This document shows positions 39,636-44,604 of a stretch of DNA of 44,604 nucleotides, piece after piece. Position numbers and translations under genes: made by a program. A model generated the notes under the pieces. It ran no database searches, was not told where the DNA came from, and saw nothing but the letters and a program-made list of their open reading frames with translations. The stretch comes from Candidatus Veblenbacteria bacterium. GTDB taxonomy: Bacteria > Patescibacteriota > Patescibacteriia > Veblenbacterales > UBA10138. The stretch spans positions 1 to 44,604 of the forward strand of contig JAUYKG010000013.1 in NCBI GenBank assembly GCA_030700105.1, given 5' to 3'. The stretch's first letter is position 1, and each line of letters begins with the position of its first letter.

Positions 39636-40346
39636 ATGAAACTAGCAAAGAAGAGAAACGAACCCTGGGTCCAACTTCGTCTACATCCAGATTTTGAACC
39701 ACTGGTAGAAAAATACAGGAAGCTACTTGGTATCCCATCAAAAGGTGTGCCCGATTCTGATTGGGAATATGGCTCCGAGCTGGTTTATGGTAAACATGCG
39801 GATAAAAACTGGCCTGTTGTATCAGAATTTATCAAGGGTGCCAATGCTTTATATCCACTAGGTGATGATTTTAAGCAATTACTCATTTTTTACCTTGTAT
39901 TCGGCGAGGGCAAGGCGACTGATGTAGTATTAAATGAAGTTAATTTAAGTGGCTGTAGTTTTGAAGCTACCCCGGGTGGGCTAATAATTAGAATTGGGCC
40001 ACATACTCCAATCGATGAACTAAAAGAATTTATCAGTATCACCGCTAATAAAATTAAATCCGCTCAGGAAAACCCATTCTACAAAATGTTACACCCCAGA
40101 AAGTATCAGCGTCTTCGTTTCCGTAAAAATCCTGAGAGGGACTACCTTGTTATTAAACTAAGTCGCATACCTAGGGCTCAACTAGAGAAAAAGTACGGAA
40201 CGTATGGAATCAACTATAAAAGCAAGGAAGCCTACATAGCTAAGATTATGATTAGTGAATATCCATCGCTCAGTAAAAGTATTACTCAATCAAAAGACGG
40301 GACTGCATTAATCAAAACGATTATCCATCGCTCTCGACAACGATAA
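39636..40346 (+). CDS. Hypothetical protein of the element
   Basis: A 236-residue soluble, basic protein. N-terminal LAKKRNEPWVQLRLHPDFEP and a middle segment with alternating hydrophobics are visible, then a basic C-terminal third (KYQRLRFRKNPERDYLVIK; KSKEAYIAKIMI). No membrane helix, no catalytic motif and no family was recognised. The basic C-terminus could bind nucleic acid, but that is a guess. It starts the rightward gene set of the element and is followed by a hairpin that may terminate it. Base composition is AT-rich compared with the chromosomal genes. Confidence 0.7.
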   Translation: MKLAKKRNEPWVQLRLHPDFEPLVEKYRKLLGIPSKGVPDSDWEYGSELVYGKHADKNWPVVSEFIKGANALYPLGDDFKQLLIFYLVFGEGKATDVVLNEVNLSGCSFEATPGGLIIRIGPHTPIDELKEFISITANKIKSAQENPFYKMLHPRKYQRLRFRKNPERDYLVIKLSRIPRAQLEKKYGTYGINYKSKEAYIAKIMISEYPSLSKSITQSKDGTALIKTIIHRSRQR

Positions 40347-40399
40347 CATATGGGTCCAGTTACAGATAACTAGTATAGTTAAGTGTAGTTTCGTACTAT

Positions 40400-40425
40400 T
40401 CACCGCCAAGTTAAACTGGCGGTGA
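40400..40425 (+). terminator. Hairpin before the DUF5659-like gene
   Basis: TCACCGCCA-AGTTAAAC-TGGCGGTGA is a perfect nine-pair stem followed by GTTTTAT. It ends five bases before the ATG at 40431, so it may end the previous gene or act as an attenuator of the next. Confidence 0.65.
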
Positions 40426-40430
40426 GTTTT

Positions 40431-40688
40431 ATGATTACTACTAATTTAGATGTCGAAAGGTTTTACCGGACCACTGACCTAGGGCTAGCTGCTGCCTTGG
40501 CTTTGTTTTATTCGTTGGAGGCTATAGACCGGCTAACCGAGCAACCGAAAGCCCAATTCGTATTCAAGCAAAATGACAAACTCAATGAGCTGATTGATGC
40601 CTATTGGAACGGGCAGTTACAGGTAGACGCTCAGGCCTATTTTCAAAAACTCCGTGCTGTCAAAACGCGGCTATATGGAGAGGGGTAG
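40431..40688 (+). CDS. Small DUF5659-like protein
   Basis: An 85-residue protein resembling the DUF5659 family, found in phage-like and integrative elements of candidate phyla. Visible features are YRTTDLGLAAALALFYSLEAID, FVFKQNDKLNELIDAYWNGQL and VDAQAYFQKLRAVKTRLYG. ATG at 40431 is preferred; the GTG nine bases upstream lies in a hairpin arm. The next small gene begins two bases after its stop. The family assignment is from remembered pattern, and function is unknown. Confidence 0.72.
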   Translation: MITTNLDVERFYRTTDLGLAAALALFYSLEAIDRLTEQPKAQFVFKQNDKLNELIDAYWNGQLQVDAQAYFQKLRAVKTRLYGEG

Positions 40689-40690
40689 TT

Positions 40691-40843
40691 ATGCTGAGCG
40701 TTGAAACAACACGGAAGTTGCTAGATGACCCTACTCTCTCAGACGCAGAGGTGGAAGAAATCCGTGATGGATTCCGTGCTTTGGTCGAAGTGGTGTTTGA
40801 GAAGTGGAGGAACGAAAGGAAGGACGAACTAACTAAGCCTTAA
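40691..40843 (+). CDS. 50-residue protein of unknown function
   Basis: A short acidic, helical protein (MLSVETTRKLLDDPTLSDAE; RALVEVVFEKWRNERKDEL) starting two bases after the DUF5659-like stop, with a G-rich ribosome-binding-like GGAGAGGGG just upstream. The position, the spacing and the clean amphipathic pattern support a real gene. Its partner role with the DUF5659-like protein is inferred from adjacency only. Confidence 0.65.
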   Translation: MLSVETTRKLLDDPTLSDAEVEEIRDGFRALVEVVFEKWRNERKDELTKP

Positions 40844-40861
40844 TCAACTCATTTCATTACT

Positions 40862-42142
40862 ATGGCAATTACTAGCGATACTCAATTTCAGCCCCTTAGC
40901 ATCCATAGCCTGGCCGAGATTCTAGGCCTCACTATTAAGCAAGATGAGCAGAACAAGGTAGTAACGTTCCTGTGTGAGCTGTCAGCCTACACTGATAATG
41001 CCCAGTTCAACATAAGTTACAACGCGCCCTCCTCTACTGGTAAGAGCTTTATACCACTCCAAATCGCTTCGCTGTTTCCTGATGAAGACGTGATAAAGTT
41101 AGGCAACTGTTCGCCGACTGCATTTTTTCACGAACAGGGCGACTATAACAAGGAAACTAACGTTATTACGGTTGACTTATCCAGAAAGATACTGATATTT
41201 CTGGACCAACCACACAATCTGTTGCTTGAACGTCTACGCTCGTTGTTGTCTCACGACCAGAAGCAGATGACATCCAAAATCACCGATAAGAACCAGCGGG
41301 GTGGTAATCGCACAAAAACTGTAATTATCAACGGCTATCCGGCAGTTATCTTCTGTACTGCAGGTCTTAAAATTGACGAGCAGGAGGGTACACGTTTCCT
41401 TCTCCTTAGCCCAGAGGTCAGTCAGGATAAAATCCGCCAGGGCGTCCAAGAGAAGGTTCGCAAAGAGGCTGATAACGACAGCTACAAGTCTTGGCTCGAC
41501 GGCAACCTAAACCGCCACCTACTCAAGGCACGAATCCAAGCCATTAAGGAGGTTGGCATTGAGGAAATAAGGCTCACAGAACCTGAAAAAATCTCTGAGC
41601 GCTACCTGAAACAGCGGAAGTTCCTCAAGCCCCGACACCAACGCGATGTAGGTAGGTTGCTCGCCATCATTAAGGCACTAACCCTGCTCAACTTTTGGTG
41701 GCGGGAGCGAGATAAATTCACGATAACCGCAAACAAGGATGACGTAGAGGAGGGCTTTGCATTATGGGATAAGATTTCCGAGAGCCAGGAACTCAACTTG
41801 CCGCCATACATATACAAACTTTATCACGAAGTCATAATACCCGCCTGGGAGACAAAACAAGCCCTAGGGGAGGGCCTAACCCGACAAGATGTAAGTCAGA
41901 AGCACTATGAAGTCTACGGCCGCATGGTGGATAGCCAACAGCTTCGCCAGCAAATACTACCCATGCTCGAAACTGCTGGTTTAATCACCCAGGAGCCTGA
42001 CCCGTCCGATAAACGTAAGTTACTTATTTACCCCACTACAACAACCACTATACCTGAGCCACAAAACAATAGTGGTAGCAAGGGTGGGGTATCCAATGAA
42101 ATTGCGTCTCATGAACTAGTGGGAGAAGATATACCGTTCTAA
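40862..42142 (+). CDS. P-loop ATPase, probable replication or helicase-like protein of the element
   Basis: A 426-residue protein. Walker A is YNAPSSTGKSFIPLQIASLF (about 53-72). Walker B is KILIFLDQPHNLLLERL (about 108-124), with D-Q instead of the usual D-E. A sensor-like strand with a polar tip follows (YPAVIFCTAGLK). After it comes a helical region and a winged-helix-like C-terminal segment (LTRQDVSQKHYEVYGRMVD; QILPMLETAGLITQE). The layout resembles primase-associated or plasmid replication helicases. No exact family is claimed. It sits between the small genes and the zinc-ribbon gene on one strand. Confidence 0.75.
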   Translation: MAITSDTQFQPLSIHSLAEILGLTIKQDEQNKVVTFLCELSAYTDNAQFNISYNAPSSTGKSFIPLQIASLFPDEDVIKLGNCSPTAFFHEQGDYNKETNVITVDLSRKILIFLDQPHNLLLERLRSLLSHDQKQMTSKITDKNQRGGNRTKTVIINGYPAVIFCTAGLKIDEQEGTRFLLLSPEVSQDKIRQGVQEKVRKEADNDSYKSWLDGNLNRHLLKARIQAIKEVGIEEIRLTEPEKISERYLKQRKFLKPRHQRDVGRLLAIIKALTLLNFWWRERDKFTITANKDDVEEGFALWDKISESQELNLPPYIYKLYHEVIIPAWETKQALGEGLTRQDVSQKHYEVYGRMVDSQQLRQQILPMLETAGLITQEPDPSDKRKLLIYPTTTTTIPEPQNNSGSKGGVSNEIASHELVGEDIPF

Positions 42143-42166
42143 ATTCTCTAGCGATTACTAGCGATT

Positions 42167-42688
42167 ATGTACGGCGACCGAACAAATAAAGTTCAAGAAT
42201 GGGTGCGGCTTAATAGCAAGGGATACCTAGCGGCCTTTTTGGGAGAACTATCGTACATTGAAGGCCAAACGGTCACGATAGCGTCATCCAGTGATGCCCT
42301 TAGAGTCAAAGGATTACTCAAGGTTGGTGCTACTGCCTATTTCAAATCGCTTGCTGATATTCACAACGGTTTTAGTGAATGGTACGGGCAGGAAGTTGAT
42401 TTTGTGCCTTCAAATCTAGGCAAGGGGTACCTATGCTATTTCCTATGCAACGGCTGTGAACGTCGAGTGAAATATCTTTACTATAACTCCCATAGGACAC
42501 AACCCTTGTGTCGCACCTGTTGCAAGCTGCACTACAGTCAGCCAAGCCGGAAGATACGCCGACTTTCAAAGCTCATTCATAGGCCATATCTCTCAAGTGA
42601 TGCTAAACAAGCTATAGTTGAGTATGCTCAAATAACTGAAGCGGACTTACCACAAGAGGCTTCTATTCAAAGCCAGAAAGAGCTATAA
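42167..42688 (+). CDS. Zinc-ribbon protein of the element
   Basis: A 173-residue protein. The N-terminal half is unassigned. The centre holds a zinc ribbon: CYFLCNGCERRVKYLYYN, then LCRTCCKLHYSQ (C-x2-C pairs at about 94-97 and 115-118). The final ~45 residues are basic then acidic. This C-x2-C-x-R-R ... C-x2-C-x-L-x-Y-x-S-Q pattern is common in small proteins next to recombinases in mobile elements. It starts 24 bp after the ATPase gene, probably in one operon. A DNA-binding accessory role is likely but not shown. Confidence 0.75.
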   Translation: MYGDRTNKVQEWVRLNSKGYLAAFLGELSYIEGQTVTIASSSDALRVKGLLKVGATAYFKSLADIHNGFSEWYGQEVDFVPSNLGKGYLCYFLCNGCERRVKYLYYNSHRTQPLCRTCCKLHYSQPSRKIRRLSKLIHRPYLSSDAKQAIVEYAQITEADLPQEASIQSQKEL

Positions 42689-42695
42689 TACCTAT

Positions 42696-42819
42696 GTTGA
42701 CCCTCCCTAAAAACACTTCCACGAGGCCTTTTTGTTGCCTATTGCTGCCCGTAAGGGGCGGTCTGCCAGCAATACTGGCTCCTCGTGGGTTAGTAGGGTT
42801 GGGTCAACCAGACCGTCCC
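42696..42819 (+). ncRNA. Candidate pseudoknotted RNA upstream of the recombinase
   Basis: Three nested perfect helices are GTTGACCC/GGGTCAAC (42696-42703 with 42801-42808), CCACGAGG/CCTCGTGG (42719-42726 with 42781-42788) and ATTGCTG/CAGCAAT (42741-42747 with 42767-42773). The apical loop holds CCC-GTAA-GGG (a GNRA loop). It also holds GGGGCGGTCT (42755-42764), which can pair over ten positions, one a wobble, with AGACCGTCCC (42810-42819), just 11 bases before the recombinase ATG. The nesting plus outside pairing makes a pseudoknot. A DNA-level role as a recombinase site is the alternative. Confidence 0.6.
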
Positions 42820-42830
42820 TTTAGGTTTTT

Positions 42831-44363
42831 ATGAAAGGCATAATCTACACCAGGGTATCAAGCGACGAACAAGTGAAAGGTACTTCCTTGGATTTTCAGG
42901 AAGAGATTTGTCGCAACTACTGTAAGGATAAAGGCATTGAGGTGCTGGCTTTGTTCCGTGAGGAGGGGGCTTCGGCCAAAACAGCTGAACGAGCAGAATT
43001 CCTAAGAGCTATTGAGTTTTGTAGAAAGAACAAGGGCAAGGTTGAGGCGTTCGTTGTAGCCAAAGTGGATAGGTTTGCCCGCAATACCGAGGACCACTTT
43101 TACGTAAGGAAAATACTGCTTGATTACGGCGTGACACTGCACTCAGTAAGTGAACCTATAGGGAACAGCCCGGTTGGAAAGTTTTTTGAAACTATGTTGG
43201 CGGGCAGTTCTGAATTTGATAATGCCATACGGAAACAGCGCTGCACCGACGGTATGCTCACCAGATTAAAGCAAGGCGTTTGGCCGTGGAATCCGCCGCC
43301 TGGCTACAAGCCTGGTAACTGGACTCGGCGAAGGGAAAAGAAGCTGCTACCAGACCAGCCTGACGAGCGGCTGTTCCCTATCATCCAGCGGGCGCTAAAG
43401 GAGTACGCCAAGGGGCTGTGTTCCCAGGTTGAGCTGGCAGGGTTGATGGACACGTGGGGATTTAAGGAAGCGCGTGGTCGGAAAACCCAAAACCAATTCG
43501 TTGATAGGGTGCTGGGCAGGTATCTGCCATTCTACGCTGGCATCTTGGTTAATCCCTGGACTGGTGAAGAGATTGATGGTTTACACAAGGCCATGATAAG
43601 CAAAGCGGAAATGGCGCAAATCAAGTTTGTCCGTTCGGGTAAGGCCAGGCTCGCTAAGAGAGAAAGGTACAACCCAGAGTTTCCGTTGCGGCGAACCGTT
43701 ATCTGCGCCGTCTGCACAGTACCACTTACCGGTAGTGCTCCCCGCGGCAACGGTGGCCGGTACCTTTACTACCACTGCCACAATAAAAAGTGCTTAATGT
43801 TTGGCAAGAGCATAGCCAAAAAAGACCTGGAAGCAGAGTTCCTGCGGTATTTGGAGACCATTACCCCTAACGAGAAGTGGCTGGCCGTATTCAAGGAAAG
43901 TGTCTTGGATTTATGGGAGGAGCAGGGCAAAGGGTTTGATGTAGCAGCACAGCGGTATGAGCGGCAGCTCGCCCTCTTAGAGACTAAAAGAAAGCGCGTC
44001 TACGAAATGCGTGAGGATGGCTCGTACACTAAGGAAGAATTTTTAGAACGGAGGCAGGAAGTAGATAACGAAATTACGGCCGCAAAAATATCTGTGAATG
44101 AGTCTAGGATTGAACAATTTGATATAGAGGGCTCGCTTACGTATGCCACTAACTTTATTCGCAACCTCGGCAGGCAGTGGTTTGATTTGCCGCCTCAAAT
44201 TCGCCCTCGGTTCCAAAAGTTACTGTTTCCGGAGGGTTTGCCATATAAAAAGGGGGTAGGATTTGGAACCGCCAGACTAGGGCTTATCTACACACTAAAA
44301 GAGACTTCTCGTAGTGAGAAATCTCTTGTGGTAGCGGGGGTGGGAATCGAACCCACGACCTAG
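42831..44363 (+). CDS. Large serine recombinase
   Basis: Site-specific recombinase that probably moves this element. The 510-residue product has the resolvase-type catalytic domain (YTRVSSDEQ with nucleophile Ser10; VAKVDRFARNTEDHF; the conserved SEPIGNSPVGKF), a recombinase domain (about 150-260), a zinc ribbon (CAVC and CHNKKC, about 288-320) and a long coiled coil (about 375-430). The last 11 codons (VAGVGIEPTT then stop) are written in the antisense of the tRNA-Met T-arm and acceptor. The gene therefore runs 35 bases into the tRNA, which places the attachment site there. A structured leader precedes it. Confidence 0.94.
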   Translation: MKGIIYTRVSSDEQVKGTSLDFQEEICRNYCKDKGIEVLALFREEGASAKTAERAEFLRAIEFCRKNKGKVEAFVVAKVDRFARNTEDHFYVRKILLDYGVTLHSVSEPIGNSPVGKFFETMLAGSSEFDNAIRKQRCTDGMLTRLKQGVWPWNPPPGYKPGNWTRRREKKLLPDQPDERLFPIIQRALKEYAKGLCSQVELAGLMDTWGFKEARGRKTQNQFVDRVLGRYLPFYAGILVNPWTGEEIDGLHKAMISKAEMAQIKFVRSGKARLAKRERYNPEFPLRRTVICAVCTVPLTGSAPRGNGGRYLYYHCHNKKCLMFGKSIAKKDLEAEFLRYLETITPNEKWLAVFKESVLDLWEEQGKGFDVAAQRYERQLALLETKRKRVYEMREDGSYTKEEFLERRQEVDNEITAAKISVNESRIEQFDIEGSLTYATNFIRNLGRQWFDLPPQIRPRFQKLLFPEGLPYKKGVGFGTARLGLIYTLKETSRSEKSLVVAGVGIEPTT

Positions 44364-44405
44364 GGCTTATGAGTCCCTCGCTCTAACCGACTGAGCTACC
44401 CCGCC
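44329..44405 (-). tRNA. tRNA with CAT anticodon (elongator Met, or Ile2)
   Basis: Acceptor GGCGGGG/CCCCGCT, D-arm GCTC/GAGC, anticodon loop CTCATAA on AGGGA/GCCCT, T-arm GTGGG-TTCGATT-CCCAC, discriminator A and encoded CCA. The first acceptor pair is G-T and the first anticodon-stem pair is mismatched or weak. Whether it is Met or lysidine-modified Ile2 cannot be decided by eye. Its 3' end is the presumed integration site of the element. Confidence 0.92.
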
Positions 44406-44471
44406 ACGCCAGATTTATATACCATACAGCGCGTGGCCAGTCCAGGCCAACGCGCCGCGTAACAAAATTCC

Positions 44472-44546
44472 TGGTTGCGGGGGCGGGACTTGAACCCGCG
44501 ATCTCCTGGTTATGAGCCAGGCGAGATGCCACTTCTCCACCCCGCG
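44472..44546 (-). tRNA. Initiator tRNA-fMet (anticodon CAT)
   Basis: Acceptor CGCGGGG/CCCCGCA leaves C1-A72 unpaired, the hallmark of bacterial initiator tRNA. The anticodon loop is CTCATAA, the T-arm is GCGGG-TTCAAGT-CCCGC, and CCA is encoded. The anticodon stem CCTGG/CCAGG has only two of the three conserved G-C pairs; 29-41 is T-A. It lies outside the element. Confidence 0.94.
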
Positions 44547-44604
44547 ACGAATAGAGCGTTCTTAGAATAGCCCAACTGCCCCAATTTGGCAAGGGCTATG
44601 GTGC

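Larger units (their letters stand above)
35146..44342. mobile_element. Putative integrative element inserted at the tRNA-Met 3' end
   Basis: A 14-base sequence TGGTAGCGGGGGTG occurs at 35146-35159 and again at 44329-44342. In the second place it is the 3' end (CCA, acceptor strand) of an intact tRNA-Met. This is the layout left by site-specific integration into a tRNA 3' end. Between the copies are a large serine recombinase next to the tRNA, replication-like genes, nucleases, a tRNA and AT-rich genes of unknown function. The repeat is short, and left-end sequences may derive from another tRNA, so the left boundary is inference. Confidence 0.6.

Noticed and set aside
39488-39697. Plus-strand frame before the 236-residue gene
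   Set aside because: It begins in the stem of the candidate RNA, overlaps the better-supported ATG at 39636 in another frame and has no ribosome binding site.
1-44604. CRISPR arrays, insertion sequences with transposases, rRNA genes
   Set aside because: No regularly spaced direct repeats, no transposase-like protein apart from the serine recombinase, and no rRNA-like sequence were seen.

Overview
The window looks like a chromosome segment of a Patescibacterium (Candidate Phyla Radiation), most like Parcubacteria. This is an inference from gene content and architecture; no marker phylogeny was possible. The supporting signs are compact housekeeping genes, a very large Ig-repeat surface protein starting with a VirB2/TrbC-like module, thrombospondin-type-3 repeat membrane proteins, an LCP protein, a Rel protein without a C-terminal regulatory half, and tRNA genes that encode CCA. 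Several promoters sit almost on top of start codons.

Region 1 (1-16939, nearly all minus strand): a B12-dependent ribonucleotide reductase (partial) behind its repressor nrdR, with two NrdR boxes in and beside the promoter; a candidate small RNA; ftsA-ftsZ; dgkA-ybeY; a surface-protein cluster (two TSP3 proteins and a 1798-residue Ig-repeat protein); yqeY, rpsU, hisS, lepB and tRNA-Val.

Region 2 (16940-35090): LCP-der-pth, mfd, a zinc-ribbon gene, dprA, topA, a structured non-coding stretch, a small membrane protein, rel, then parA-parB (minus) divergent from tRNA-Leu, with the two promoters sharing one -35 box. These are followed by cspA, an S51-like peptidase, a C39-like protein and pyrD.

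Region 3 (about 35146-44342): a putative integrative element, more AT-rich by eye. It runs from a 14-bp copy of the tRNA-Met 3' end to the intact tRNA-Met, whose 3' half is overlapped by the end of a large serine recombinase gene. Its cargo is an unusual tRNA-Arg, a three-gene operon (HD ppGpp-hydrolase-like protein, membrane protein, PD-(D/E)xK-like protein), a membrane-anchored thermonuclease with a sunset-domain partner, and a replication-like module (DUF5659-like protein, 50-residue protein, P-loop ATPase, zinc-ribbon protein). Three strong candidate structured RNAs lie here: a terminator-type leader in front of the HD operon, a multi-helix RNA with two GAAA tetraloops upstream of the nuclease pair, and a nested-stem/pseudoknot RNA upstream of the recombinase. 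An initiator tRNA follows the element.

The best candidates for something undescribed are the three element-borne RNAs and the HD-membrane-nuclease operon. All coordinates and base pairings were read by eye. No homology search, folding energy or covariation analysis could be run.
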